NCBI GenBank assembly: GCA_024195265.1
Contig: JAJLRJ010000001.1
Coordinates: forward strand, 60,185,289 to 60,249,288
Direction of reading: 5' to 3'
From: Dendrophyllia cribrosa
Taxonomy: Eukaryota > Cnidaria > Anthozoa > Scleractinia > Dendrophylliidae
DNA length: 64,000 nucleotides
Shown in pieces: positions 1 through 13,400 of this stretch (positions within the stretch are counted from its first letter, which is position 1; each line of letters opens with the position of its first letter). The notes under the pieces were generated by a model. That model was given only the letters and a program-made list of their open reading frames with translations, ran no database searches and was not told the origin of the DNA. Both the position numbers and the translations under genes were made by a program.

Positions 1-1401
1 GTTTCTCATGTTGTACTTCATGTAATACTTCATGTATTGTTGCCAACATACGTGAGCAGGTACCAGCGGCTAATCACACAACGAGAGAAATTATCAAAAA
101 GGTATCTTAACAACTCGCTCACTATTTCCAAGAATAATAAAGCAATGGTTCCACACTTTTTCAACAACAGATCACTGCAAATGACATAAAATCTTCACAA
201 GTCAAATAAATTCATCTTCAATCAGTTGACAATGCGTTTCTGTTTATACTAAACCATGGTTTCTTCACGTTGGCGTTTTTGCAATAACAAAGCGAATCTC
301 GTACATCAACCAGGAAAAAACTTAAAATATGTTGGTGTGATAAAATGCGGTCTATGTTCGTTATTTTCGGTAATTTAGCGTTATTTCCCGTTGATAAAGT
401 TCGGTCGTTAATCTTTTCACCCGTCCTGACTTTTGACTCGTCGCGTGCAAAAGCGCGGGAAATTTTTACCGCCATTATCTCATGCGCGAAGCATGAAGTG
501 ATGCGATTTACCTGGAACTCTGCCACCCCGTTCTTCTCTGTGATTGGCTAGTGCAAAAAGCGTGAACAGTCAGCGCGTGAATCCGAAACAAACAAGATAA
601 ATTTATCCCATGACGTCATGTTTTTTCTCTCCGGATTCAATATGGTGGAAGTGAATTTTCCAGGTAAGTTTTTAAAATTCAACTTAGAACTATTTAGACT
701 TATTTAAAAACTAATGTTGTCATTCTTAATAGCTACTGTTAAATTGGAATAACTCCTAAGAAGGAACTTATGATTCCCTTTCTTCGAAGTCTCAAATAGT
801 AACTCTTAAAAATCAATGGTCACGATTAAGGGAAAACACGCTAATCAAGCGCTAAATTATAAGTAACATTCTGAGGGCTCCATAGAAAAGAAAGTCTGTT
901 TCAAATTTCCGCTATTTCTTCAGTAGATTTATTCTTTCGATATTGGGTTAGACTTGATTTATTTCTTGACATGTTATAATCGTCTCAGAAGAATGATTCT
1001 TTAGTAAAGCCCTGCTATGACAGGTGGCAATCACTTAAAACAACACCGACAGACCAAGTTGCGAAAATCAGACTAAACCGTCTAATATTACGATAATAAA
1101 AAAATGATCCCCGCTCGCCGGTCGTTGGTCCTTTTATTAAGTCTGGAATACTGACCCAGCTGGACCTTAGTCGAATATTGAAAACGTGTTCTTCACGTGC
1201 TCGTGTAAAACTAAAATGGTTGAGTAGATACTCAAATACAAAACTTATCGCCTTAATAAGAAGCGATGGTTTTATGACAAGAATATAGCAACGACAGTTC
1301 TCTTAAGTAGTTAGACTTCGCAAATAGCAGGCGCTACCAGCATTGCTAATAAATTTTATTTTAACGTGGTCCGCTGCATTTAGAGAAGTGATTTACTGGA
1401 G
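1..1401 (+). promoter_or_regulatory. Upstream region and probable 5' UTR of the ApeC gene
   Basis: No convincing coding exon. A perfect CRE/ATF-type palindrome TGACGTCA lies at 611-618. A strong splice donor (CAG|GTAAGT) occurs with the exon ending at 663, and an acceptor (TTTAG) ends at 1383, just before the ATG-bearing exon. A 5' UTR exon ending at 663 and spliced to 1384 is therefore plausible. The exon before 663 contains an ATG whose short frame runs into the donor, so a different N-terminus cannot be excluded. Short ORFs near 218-551 overlap on both strands and look like chance. Confidence 0.35.
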
Positions 1402-4400
1402 ATGACAGCAAGGGAAAAGATGAGGTGCTGGTGTCTTGTGCTGTTAGCTTCATTTCTTACTGCTGTGAAGGCTGAAGGTAAGTACAAAGACTGAGTCGGA
1501 CCATGGACAACTTCAAACCGTTCATTCTCAGCCGTCAAACTTTATGGGAAGGTGGTTCAAACATTGGAGCAAAGTGTGTAAATTCGATAAAATCCGATTC
1601 GAATGGAAGCTACAGAGCAGTATTTTCCGCAGTGTGGAGTGGCTAGCGCGTTGGACTTTAAAATTGCAACCTGAAGGTTGGTTTTAATGCCCTGGTGTCT
1701 GCCGTTTCCTCAGACAAGAAAATTTGTTCCGCATTGTCTTTCTTCATCCAAGTGTATAACAGGATACCAGCGAATAAAATGCTGGGGGCGGGAAAGGGGT
1801 GGACAGGAAGCGAGACTCCCCACTATTATTTTTTATACACATACGCATACAAAATCCAGATGGGGAAAACTCGATCCGTAACTTACAGCACCGACCAAGT
1901 ACTCGGCTACTTGCTTGCAAACAATTATAAAACGATTTAGTAGAAGAAATTAAGAAAGGAACTCCCGAGGTAACAGCGGGCGGGATAAACAAGAAAAATG
2001 TTCAAAAAGGGGCAACAACCACCAAGGAAGGGGGAGGGGGGACCAGGGTAAAGGGTATGGGAAGCGGGGAGTTTGGAATTCCCTGTCTCCTCGATCCACT
2101 TTTCTGTAATGGAAGTTAATTGCAGTATCTGCTTTGTTTGTAGTCCAGTGGCCGGGTGGTACGTATGGTATGCCCATGCCTGACACAGGCTGTCCGTCTG
2201 ATGGAGTCACAGATTGGAAGACAGGCTGGACGTACCATGACACTGAGGACGACAATAATGAGAACCAGCGGTCCAACATTTTCCACATGCCCGGTAACTT
2301 CTCTGCGCATGGTATTCAACAAAAGTTTTGTCTGAAAGTAGGAAACAATGGCAACACTGGCAGTGAAATTTGGCCAGAAGGGAAGTACTGCTTGTATAAG
2401 AAAGGTGAGATGACTGCACAGAAAAAAAGCCAAAAAATTGTTGTTCAAACCAAGATAATCACCTGCAAATAACTTTAATGGTTAATTTAGGTGAATCAAT
2501 GGTTGTCGACTGACTGTCTCTCTGTCTGTCAATCTGACTGTCTATTTGGCTGACTGACTGTCTGGTTTGTTTATCGACGGAATGCAGATTAATGGACGAA
2601 CAGCCTGACTGACTGAACTAGCGACTGACGGGCTGATGGATTTACTGTTTGTTTGCCTGTCTGTCTGCCTGTGTGACTCACTCGAACAGACTGACTAAAT
2701 AAATGACTGACTGATCTGTATGTCTCACGGACCGACCGACCGACCGTCTGACTGACCTGACTGGACGGACAAATGTTCCTGAGACAGATGGATTATTTGC
2801 ATTTTTATTATCTTAATTGAGGACCATTTTGTAAACCACTATGTGATATAGGCTTCCTTATTAAAGTGCCTATGAAATGAAATTTATTTTTTGATGTATC
2901 GAAAGTTTCACCTTTTTAGACCTGGGAATAAAAGGTTTAAAGTGTTAGGGACGATGCGAAATGCTTTTTTTATGGTCTCAAAGTTAGGTTGTTGGCGCTA
3001 AAAAGTGGCTCCAATTTGTGCGCGGCCAAAACCAGTGTCATATTACACTGTGACGTAAATAGTTGTACAAACTGCTGCGGGAATATAGAGAACAAGAGAG
3101 CTGACAAGAGACGTCGCTAGAGGTGGACCAATATTATGTGGCGAGCGGCCTCAAACATACGAGATATTAGAATTCTTCGATAACAGAGGGTGTAACAAAG
3201 CTTTATTTTGCTCCAGAGGAAAATAGGCCGGCGAAATACACGAAATTTGTTCGTCGACATCGGAAAGGGTACGTCAAGCGATGTTGTTTTCAATGAAAGC
3301 GCTTATTGTTAAGATTAATATTATTTTGCAAAAGAAAATAACATTCCGGCCGGTGAGGCCGTTTAATCAAGCATAATTTTTCCAATCCATATCCTGTTTG
3401 GAAGTTCCTTCAAGCCTCGGCTCGACTGGAGAGCCGTCGAAGTCAGTGAGGCCTACAAAAATATACTGACTCGATCGGCACTGACTGGCGAGTAATATAA
3501 ATGTTTATACGGTATTCCGAATTATAAAATTCAAAGTGCAGCGACGCAAGTATTCACTGGAAGGCGTCTATTCTACGGAACATCTATCAAAAATCTACAC
3601 GTACAAATGCGTAAGACTATTCGAAACAAAATACATCGCTGAATTATTGCGTGTTCGATCAGATCAATTTTTATACAATGAAATATAAATCAGACATAAA
3701 TGTAAACACAATACTTTGAACTCACTTACAAGCCGCCAAGTGGTTAAAATTTCCAGAAACGATCAATCGCTGGCAAGACACTGAACTAAGAAGCATAATT
3801 ATTACGTATATACTTGAGTTCAAACATTTTGAATAAATAAATAAAAAAATACGCTATCAAGGCACCTTGCCGCTAAAAATACACCATTCACATTCAATTC
3901 AGCAAGCCGCCTGAAAAACACCACCTCAGATATGCATAACATATCAGTATAATTTAGAAACTTTCAACTAGCAAGCCGCCAAGACATATCCTTCGCATTG
4001 AAAAAAGAACTTTAAGTAGACGAGCGAATTGCCAAGCCGATAAAATTAGTTCATAACCTCCACGCGCAATCAATGAACTTCAGAGAAGAACGGCCGAGTT
4101 GCTAATGCGCTAATATATGATTGTTTGTACTACAAATATATCGTTCTCGTTCGATAAACGCTAGTCAACGAGCCACTAAAAAGAAATAACAAAAACGCCT
4201 CTGCGTTCAATAAGCTTACAACTCAACTGGCGAACCACTGAGACGCTGTGCTACTGAAATGTATACCTTTCACGTTCAATAATCTAAATGATCAAAGTCC
4301 GTCTTCTTCATGTTCACTTCCTTCGCTCAAGCGGCACAGTCGGTTCGTCTCGCTACGGCAAAACTACAGTGGACACGATCATTTCAGTTGATCAAGAGTG

Positions 4401-6343
4401 ATCCGAAACTGATCCTCTTCACCTTCAGAGGACTGTAAAGAAACAAATTAGGCGCTGTCTGACATTTGTACAGCCAAAAACGTTGGCAAAATGACCATCA
4501 CGCTAAAGGATTCCAAGGGAATTATAGCGTAAACAAACCAATGTGTCATACTATTTACGTAATTTACGTCATCACGCACGCCCACTCGCCCCCAGGCTCT
4601 CCAAAAATTGGAGCCACTTTTCAACCGAAGTGACGCATCTTCGAGGGGCTAAAAAAACGATTTTCTTTCTTTTCCTCGGGAAATGATTATTGTTTTCGTT
4701 CTTTGGACATAATAAACTAATGAAAAACGAGGAAAAAAAATTCATTTCATAGGCACTTTAAAGATTGAAGTTATTCATATGGTGGTATGTATAATTATTA
4801 GCTGATTGATGGATGGTTTGTTCATCCTCAGGGATGTGTCCGAGTGGGCTAAAAGAAGGATTTGTCCGCTGGGACGACGAGCAATCAGAAATTGACTACA
4901 AGGATAAACACTTCGGAGACTTACCCGATGGAAATTACGAGGAATCTCACACAACAATAAACTACTGTTGCAGTACAAAAGGGAATGTCAACAATCCTAT
5001 TCAGCTTCCCGCTCTCAAGCCCTTCTATCTTCTCACGTACGACTCCGCTCAGTGTCAGAAAGTAGCAGGAACCAAGGTCACAAGCGAGTTTATAAAATTT
5101 GACGATGACGATCAGGGTAACACTGATGCAGCCGGAGGCGCGCATCCTTATGGACCCAGTGAAGATCCTTTCAATCTCAAGCTTTACTACTGTTATTATG
5201 AGCCAGGTTTGTATTAAAAGGTCCAAATATTTTGCGTGACATATATCAAGCTTTACTACATATCCAGTCAATTTATCATGCACTGTTGTTATGAGCCAGG
5301 CACCGGTTGTTCATAAGGTGGATAGCGCTATCTACCGTAATAAATCACTATCCACTCGATAAGTATTGACAAAATCCATTGTGTTATCCGCTGGATAGTG
5401 ATTTATCCAGTGGATAGCACTATCCACCTTTTGAACAACCGGGCCCTAAGATCTAAGCATTTTGCGTGACATTACCGACATGTAACGCCATTAATGGTTA
5501 TGAACCCAGTAAAGGTTTTAGATGTACGGCTTTTTATATTGCAAACCAGGTATGTTAGTATGGTAATAAATGAAGAAAGATAGTAAATGTTAAGCTCGGT
5601 AATGAAATGAGAAAGATGTAATGTATCTTAGTTTCTGTATTGCGTTACCAACAGTCACGCACCGTGATGCCGCCCATCTCTCTTTCCGTTTCAGAGCTGT
5701 GATTCGTCCGCACATATTTCTGTATTACAGATATGCTGTTAATGATTTTGACTGTTGTTGCTTGTTATAGGTCAAGAGAGTGAAGATGATCTTGGAACAG
5801 GGAAGCAAGTTAGAAGCAAGGTACGAAATATTTCTATTTTCCAAATATCACTGGGACTGATAACGTTTATCACTTGTTAAAAGCGGGGAAATGCTTTTTT
5901 TGTGTGTTTAACTTTGCTAACGTTGACCCGCCCTCTTTTTTGTGTTAGTTAACGAGCCGAAAAGGGAGATTATAATAATAAATAATAATAATAATAATAA
6001 TAATAATAAACAGATTCTATTGCGCGCTACATATGAATATGTTAACACTCGTATTACATTGGTTCAGCTAAACTAGAAATGCAATTTACTTTCATAAAGA
6101 ATTCATATCAAAACTCCGAGTGTGTGACTCTTATCAAATATCAACTAACATAGCTATTTTCATTTTTCCTAGATCCCAACAGGCAAGGCTTCCAGTTCTG
6201 GTTTAGCTGTGGCTATAGGGTGCGGTGTGGCCGGCGCCATTGTAGGAACCGCTTCCATTGCATTCGCTACCAAAAGAATTCTCGCGCACAGAGCTCGCGC
6301 AGCATATGATCTCGTTGATGACCCAAGGCCTGACGGGCCATGA
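1402..6343 (+). CDS. Membrane-anchored ApeC-domain (apextrin-like) protein, 5 coding exons
   Basis: Exons 1402-1477, 2144-2404, 4832-5206, 5771-5820 and 6173-6343 join in frame (phases 1,1,1,0) to about 310 residues ending in TGA. Residues 1-25 form a signal peptide. Exons 2-3 (about 26-237) are an ApeC domain: WPGGTYGMPMPDTGCP, a GW.YHDTED stretch, FC.K, WPEGKYC, then CPSGL, FVRWDDE, LPDGNYEES, YCCSTKG, PFYLLTYDSAQCQ, HPYGP and LYYCYYEPG, with the expected cysteines. Exon 4 is a short acidic linker. Exon 5 gives a Gly/Ala-rich TM helix (about 265-286), then a basic and Tyr-containing tail of about 24 residues. ApeC proteins of amphioxus and molluscs bind bacterial cell-wall components, so surface recognition is a family-based inference. 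No MACPF domain is encoded, unlike classical apextrins. The same-strand downstream gene has a parallel plan. Confidence 0.9.
2500..2770. repeat. Degenerate CTGT/CTGA tetranucleotide repeat
   Basis: Intron 2 of the ApeC gene begins with about 270 bp of imperfect CTGT, CTGA and GACC units. It is an eroded microsatellite with no coding signal. Confidence 0.7.
2865..4757. mobile_element. 1.9 kb non-autonomous TIR element flanked by TTAA, in intron 2 of the ApeC gene
   Basis: The left end AGTGCCTATGAAATGAA is mirrored at the right by TTCATTTCATAGGCACT, and both ends are bordered by TTAA (2861-2864 and 4758-4761). Inverted similarity continues inward, for example GTGGCTCCAATTT near 3005 against AAATTGGAGCCAC near 4605. 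The centre (about 3400-4300) holds a degenerate tandem array with recurring 'aagccgcc' and 'ctggcgagcc'-like motifs about 100 bp apart. No transposase ORF is present. TTAA target duplications are typical of piggyBac and Kolobok superfamilies; which one is not decided here. Confidence 0.75.
5303..5442. mobile_element. Palindromic MITE, family 'GGTTGTTCA' copy 1 (intron 3 of the ApeC gene)
   Basis: Arms CCGGTTGTTCATAAGGTGG and the complement of CCACCTTTTGAACAACCGG flank repeated CACTATCCA/TGGATAGTG blocks. A second copy lies at 39820-39941. Confidence 0.75.
5972..6010. repeat. (TAA)n microsatellite
   Basis: About twelve AAT/TAA units in intron 4 of the ApeC gene. Confidence 0.85.
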
Positions 6344-7782
6344 AGTCACCTGACCTCACTAACCAAATAAGGAAAAGTTTCTGTGCGTCTAAAAACTCTC
6401 TTCACGCAATCCAAGTCCAAAGCTTGTTTATGTACATGGTTTAGTGAATCAAATATTCTTACCAGTACAGCAATAAAATCCCATTTTGGCATAAGTAAAA
6501 TGCGATTAAACGCAGTGTAAATCTCTTTTTTCTTATTGAAAGGAAAGGCATTCTATATGGGTAGAACAGCTATGGACTGGAGTTGAAGTTTTAAAATGCT
6601 ACGATATTTCAGCTTGTTTGCACGAGCAATAAGCTGACAATGACTTTACCGAACCGTACGCTTGTGTTTTGGAGGAACACAAAAGAGCTGACGATTGTAG
6701 AATCAGTTTAAAAACGTTCACTTATGTCGCAGTTATAACTAACTTGTAAAATAATTAGAAATTTATTTTCTTACGTGAAAAAAAAATTGTTTTCTCTTTT
6801 TTGTCGATATACCAATATCGGACTTGCCAGTTAGTCTACACTAGCAAAATATATTTAATTATTTATGAGGCTATTAGAATGGATTGTATCTACTGATTAT
6901 GATAGATTGATGCATTGTACAGAACAAAACTAAGTTTCAAGTAGTGTTGATATTCCTTTTGTTTGAGTTTCTATAACAGTGGATGAATCAGGTAGAAGGG
7001 AATTTAATAAATGTAAACTTTTTAAAGAGATTGCATCTTTGCTTCGTTTTCGAGTTACTGACAAATAAAACAGGGACTGCAGTGGACTATAAATACCATC
7101 CAGGGTGGAGCCGGTCCGGGGGGGGATCTAGATGCTTAATTAGTGCAACAGACACTGGATTAAACTACGACCATGTATGTCGCCTATAGCTCGAATTCAA
7201 GTTTACCTCTAGCTAGCTGCATGGTATCTGCTAGCTAAGAGGGATGTTCCTCGTGCAGGCATTGCTAACTGAGTTATAAGAAGTAAATGTCCTAGAACGT
7301 CATTAAATTTGCCTGTTTTCCAAACACAATCTGTTTAGATTCTGGCGAGCTGCTGTTGTTTCTGAAAACCGCTGCTTGTCTTTTTTGTTTCTAAAATGGC
7401 ATTTTCATCCTCCAACGACAAAAGGCATTAACTTTCCAATAATACGAAAGTCCGAGGTAAAATGCACGCGTACGTGTTTTTAAGGATTTTTTTTTTCTGT
7501 ACGCATAACATAGTGAGACCTTTTGTTTATTTTATTTCATTTTTTACAAACCTAAACTGGCAATCACTTAACGCTACATTTGTGTGAAATGAAACTCTTA
7601 CCGGTATGAAACAGGCCTGCAGCCTGCTGCATGGTGCAAATTGATAAATAAATGTATAGTTTACACTATTCCTCGGCGATTTTTATGAGCAAGGTACATC
7701 TCAGCTGTGCCTCTCGTGTCAACTCGTCGATTCGCTTAATATAGCAGCCTGTTAACAGACTCTCCAATGAAGACAAACCACA

Positions 7783-7820
7783 GGACGTTTACCTGAGCGT
7801 ATACGCTCAGGTAAACGTCC
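7783..7820. repeat. 38-bp perfect palindrome
   Basis: GGACGTTTACCTGAGCGTA is followed immediately by its exact reverse complement with no spacer. It could be the remnant of a palindromic MITE or a cruciform-prone site. Confidence 0.8.
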
Positions 7821-8897
7821 GATGCAAAACCCTTCAAATCGCTAAAATTCGCCGTTTTCAGCTACAAGAATGACACCACACAACATTTCAGGTAAAAATA
7901 CGTTTATTTTGATCTTGTATGTAAATATTCATCACAGTATATTACGATAAGTGAACCTTTTCGATATTCCCATACATTTCCTCTAAATTTAAAAATACGA
8001 ACAACGGTCACACAGTTTGTGTGGGCGCCCTGTGGACAAACTGAGCGCAATTGGATGATCGTTCTTCCGGACAAGAGATACTAGTGACAGCCTACCACAG
8101 TTTACTTTCTCTTAGCGACCCGCACTCTCGTAATCTACTAATCACCTGTCGCCATCTTTATGAAATCCCATTTTAAACACTTCTTAATCAAACGCTGTAT
8201 ATAGCTTTCTCGTATTAAAAACATCTGACCACCATGTTTCCTTGTTCCTCGAGTGTACTCAATTATAGAGAGGCCAACTGTAATAGAAAACTTGGCTGAT
8301 CTTATTGTCAAAAAGAAGCTATAAAACACGGCAAGGGAAGATAATACATAGGATGACGTACCTGCAGAGTAGCATGTGGCCAAAGTTCCCGCCAAAATAT
8401 CACGGCTTGAATTGCATAAAGTGACAATCACGTGATACAATACAAACCTCCCATGGCACGCCACAGAAACTTGAAGTGCTACTGGGCAGGAGATTTGGGT
8501 GTTGACCGAGGGAAGTGAAATATCATGAAAATTAATAACACTCGAAAGGGCGTTTCCTGCACAGGCAAGTGCGACCGCACACGAGAGAAAAGTAAATGTG
8601 CTTTACAGTTATTTAGGTAAGTCGAGAATGTTTTATTTTCTCTATTTGAGAGCTGAAAGGTGTAATTTACACTTGAATATTCTCCATGAACTTGAAAATT
8701 GCACAGCATGCGCTATAAGTTATTAAAAATAATAATGTAAAGGGAGTGGTTCAAGAATCCTAATACGTGCTTGATTTTCACTTCGTTAGAAACTTAATTC
8801 ACTATTCTATGTGCGTTAACACTGTCAGTCATTTGCATCTTGTGTTAAACCAAATGCGCGTTGTATTTGGCTAAAACGCACCAGCGGGTTATGTTAA

Positions 8898-9194
8898 GGT
8901 CCGTTTACACATGCGATTTTTGTCGTGCTCTCCAATGCAACTTTTGTCGCATGTGTAAACTAGCGGCGATTTCAGTGCGATTCGGGTGCGATATTTGCTG
9001 TGATTTCCCAAAAATCGCCGCCAAGTTGCATCAGTTCGAAACCTCTGCGACATCGCGCGACAAATCGCGCCCAAATCGCACTGAAATCGCCGCCCGTTTA
9101 CACATGCGATTTGAAGATGCAACTTGCGCGCGACAGAAATTGCATCGACAAGTGCAACAAAAATTCCACAAAAAATCGCCTGTGTAAACGGGCC
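8898..9194. mobile_element. TTAA-flanked TIR element with 'GTTTACAC' ends
   Basis: Left end GGTCCGTTTACACATGCG and the right-end complement GGCCCGTTTACACAGGCG are bordered by TTAA (8894-8897, 9195-9198). The inside repeats 'cgcatgtgtaaac' and 'aaatcgc' motifs in both orientations, so every frame gives spurious ORFs. Confidence 0.75.
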
Positions 9195-10419
9195 TTAAGG
9201 ATGCCAGTTCACAAGGCAAGGGCTAAATTTCAATGGCTAATTTGACGGACGCATGTGAATTTTCTATTTGCAGATAGACAATGAAGCTATTTTATTTTGG
9301 ATAACTTGTTTACTTCCAAAGTTTGTGGAGTCTTCAAAACTTTAATTCAGTGCAACACGCATTTGGTGTAACCAATCACAGCATAGTCTGATTTTGACCG
9401 TATTGTCATTCCATAGCTCCCAAGTTTTTCTTTATTTTTGATTTTTCTAATCATATAAACCATTTTGGAATATTGAATTTTTTGAGATTTCATCCGATTA
9501 ACACATTTTATCGTTACCTTGCTGACAGAAATAATTCAAGGATAGAAATCGGCGTAGGTTTGTATTGACCTCCGGATTAAAAACAAACCAGTAAGTCGAG
9601 TTAAGTCAGTTAAGTGAAAGCGCATGGGAGAACAACAGCGAGAGTCAGGTTTAACATGTCATACACTCTAATCAGATTCAAACTCGTTACGGAGCGCACG
9701 AGAGTCAATAATAGTTGTCGAAATCCTAATTCTCCGCACCGTGTCGAAATTAGCCTGATTCTCAGTAGTTAGTAGCAAGCGACCTCGGACTGTATGAAAA
9801 CCCCGATAACAGTAGCCGCACTGTAAAAATCCCACTTTCTTTTGGTTTACAATAGCCACTGGCTCTCATCAAGTCGCCAAAAAGAGACGAGTTCAAACTT
9901 ACATCGACGTCAATGTGTTCTCGTCGAGAGTCATGATTCTCGCTAAAATAAAACGTCACTTGAAAACAAAATTCGCGCTCTTTTAAATGTGACCGAATTG
10001 TCCAGGAGCTAAATTCGAAGGTACGGCTTTCAAGTTCAAATAGAGGTAGGAAAATTAACCGTCGTGTGTTCATGTTCCCACAAAACCTATAATTTGATCA
10101 TTTGACGTTGTTGTTTTGCAGCGAACGGCAAAGAAATGTACCAAAATGTACGTAAAACATATGTGCAGAGGCATTGTTCTAGCTCATTGAACCTATTCGG
10201 TTTTGTGCCGTTCTCGTTGCTGCGCGTCGCCGTCGTGGTCACTGCTTATCACCGGTCTAACGTGACATAGCTTTTTCAATGTGGTACTGTTGCATTAATA
10301 ATAATGCATTGCATTAATTGCAACAGTGCACGTGTTAATTTAGGTACCGGACTAACCACAAGTTGTTTATTCCTCCTTTCTAACAGGATACAACATGACA
10401 AAAATCAGTGTTCGGTAAA

Positions 10420-13400
10420 ATGAGGATTTCGCTTGGCGTTTTAGTGCTAGCGCATTTCATTTCACATGGCTGGTGTTCCATAATGACAGGTATTTTTGGT
10501 AATAACTTTTGAAATATATAGTCATATAGCTACTTGAAAACCATTATCATGTAAAAACCTACCGACAACCTAATTGTTTATTATACAATTTTCAATTATC
10601 GCCTGGCAGTACGTGATAAACGAGATATTGCCAGAATTTATAGAGAAGATTAGTTTCTCTTTAACGCTCTTGTCGACCCAGACACTCATTCACCTGTTAT
10701 ATTATATTTTTGAAGCTTTCTTCAACCTGTGTCACATGAAAATACTTCCTTTGTTGTTAGCTATCTAATGGCTGCTCTACTGAACTGGTACATAACTGAT
10801 TTAAATTGAAGAAAGCAGGTTGTTGTCGTTTTTCTTGATTAAAGAAGCGGTCGCAACTAACAAATTTCTAAACCGAGAAATGATTCCCAAGTTACCCCTG
10901 TCAGTCAAGAGTCAGAGTTAAACTATTGTAATCGATTAATTCAACTTCTGTGTGTAAATGAAAGCTTTTGACCATCTTTTTTGTAGTGCTTTTTTTTTTC
11001 AATGTGGACACACTTTGAAGTGAAACTGTTTAAACTCGTGTACTGATATATTAAACGTAGGCCATTTTTTCAAACTTTAGCGGCTTCAACCTAAGTAGTT
11101 GCCGAGTCGAGCGATTGAAACACACGAGTGAGTGCTAAAATTGCCTGTGTCTGCTCGCGGTTGGTGATTTTCGCGCGCGCTCGCGTGTTTAATCGGAGAA
11201 ATAATAATAAGAAATAAAATAATAAGAGAAGTAATAAAAATAATAAGAAGAAATAATAAGAGGCTGGTGGTAGAATTTATCAGAATAATTTCAGTTGCCC
11301 ATTCATGATTATTTATTTGGTGATTTCTTTAATGTAACACCGTAAGAAATGAGAGCTATTATTGTTTATAAAAAAGAAAACGAAGTTTAATCCGTATGCA
11401 GGCAAAAACCGTGTTCCTTGTAAATCTCATGGTAGCAGACCAGTCAAATTCTTCCGTAGTTCAACTGACTTTACTGTTAGTACTTAGTTAATTAACGAAT
11501 TTCGGAGATTTCAGTTAAATTACCTCTCCTAAGTGGCCACCAGTGCGAAGTGATACCTTTTTTGCCATTGCCAGGTGCATGGTTTCATACAAGTGTGCAT
11601 GTAAAACTGCGTGATACCCAAGACATGGATAGCTCCAAGCACTCTAAGAACAGAGTTTGCTGAGATGATCGATGATATAATGCGAGGTACGCGCGGTTTA
11701 CACTAGACCAATGTGGATTGTTAAAACGGCTAATTGTGTTATTTTCAGGTAAAGACAGTTGGTCTCCCAGCTTTCTTAGCCAAGCCAGTGACCTGTCATG
11801 TGAACCCGGCGAGGTCAGAAACAACGTCACCTTCCTCCATGGCACTAAATCCGGGAACTTTACCAAATTAGGAAAGGTTTCTGACCTGGAGGTGTGCATG
11901 CTCCTATGCTGTGAGCTGGACCGCTGCGAAGCCGCGTTTTTGGCGGGAAAAAATTGCTACTCAGTCACGTGTTATACAACCAATCACTGTGCGACTGCGC
12001 CCGCACTAAATAACAAATGGCAGCCAGTGGTTGCGTTTGTAAAGCGATTCAATAAAGTCGTTCATGTACAAGCAGGTGAGATGAGCTCGGTGTTCTTTTC
12101 CCATTTAAAAAGGAAATAGCTGCTTTTCCTGGTTGCCTTTCTATGTGACTATGTAGTACAGTCATCGTGTGAAATAATTTAGGAAATATGCCACTGTTTG
12201 ACTCAAGTTAAGGTACCCTTATATACATTTGGGAAAGCGAGAAACTGGAATTGATGCTATTTGCGTCGTTGACGCTCCACTTTAAGACACATGCCCATGC
12301 CTGTGTAACTGTCCTCAGTGACTGGTATCGGATTTTTGACGAGATGGACCCCCCCCCCCCCCCCCCCCCCCGGGTACGCCCCTGTTTTGGGCACAAATGT
12401 GGTGTTATTCTAATCTCGCTCGTACCCAGATCTCCCATTGTCAGGAGGAAGACAATACAAGCACCAGTCGACTGGGTACGAGATTAGTTTTCTAAATCTA
12501 AATCTAAATCGAATACTGTATTAAACTCCCGTATGGGATATGTAAATACAGGAGCGTGATCAGCGGTCATATTTAGTCATAATGGTGACTAGAGTTAATA
12601 ATTTGGGAAATGTCCAAGTGTGATAAGCCAGATTTAAATGATTGAATTGAGGTAATACAACGTAAAGTTAAAGGTAATGAGTCCATTCTGGTATAGTCCG
12701 TGCAAAGAAAGAGGAGCTGTAACAGTTCTTGTTGGATTAAAGGTGTCTGTAAGTTAAAGGTAAAGTATGACGTGTTTCATCCCTGATAAGTGGAAGAAAA
12801 AACAGCATGTTTCTGAGTCAGTACCTGTGGCAGTTTAACAAATCAAGACAAGTGAAAACCGCGCTCTGGTTTTTTTGTTTGCTTTCAGCAGCATCAGACG
12901 AGTCTCAAGGCGACAAGGATTCAGAGGATACTGGGAAGACAGCTGGGGCACCGTCCAAAAAGAAGGTGCATTTGAAAAAGTTTTTCAAAGCAGAAGGGAA
13001 ACTAAGCAAGGACAAACACAGCGGAGCAAAACTTACTATCACCACGGACGGAAAAGCTGATGTTGTTCAACTGGAAGAGTCACAGAAGCAAGCTTCATTA
13101 CAAAGAAAAGTGAGTAAGACAAAAGGTTCGCTAACCACAGTAGTTTTTCTTCGTAGTTCTCCTATCCGCCCTGCAATTATTAAAATAAACTGCAGGGCTG
13201 ATCTGACTACGTAAAAAAATAGACTTCGGAGACACCATCACGACAGAAACCGATAAACGGTAGGATCGCAACCGTGACAGCTGTTTCGTTGTTATTGCAA
13301 CTTATCATCACGGTGTCTCGCAAAGTCTATTTTTTTACATAGTCAGATCAGCCCTGCAGTTTATCGTATGTTTGTTCATTTTTTGGCTGGTTAGGTCTCT

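Larger units (their letters stand above)
6344..10419. other. Intergenic region between the ApeC and MANSC genes
   Basis: About 4 kb without a supported gene. It contains a 38-bp perfect palindrome (7783-7820) and a TTAA-flanked TIR element (8898-9194). ORFs such as 8138-8464 and 9762-10073 on the minus strand lack start context, homology or splice support and look like chance. Confidence 0.6.

Noticed and set aside
8861..9245. Overlapping ORFs with repeated Cys/Arg-rich words on both strands
   Set aside because: Produced by short inverted 'cgcatgtgtaaac' and 'aaatcgc' repeats inside the TTAA-flanked element.
12251..12487. ORFs across the poly-C tract at 12349
   Set aside because: Poly-Pro/Gly translation of the C run and a MITE inside the MANSC intron.
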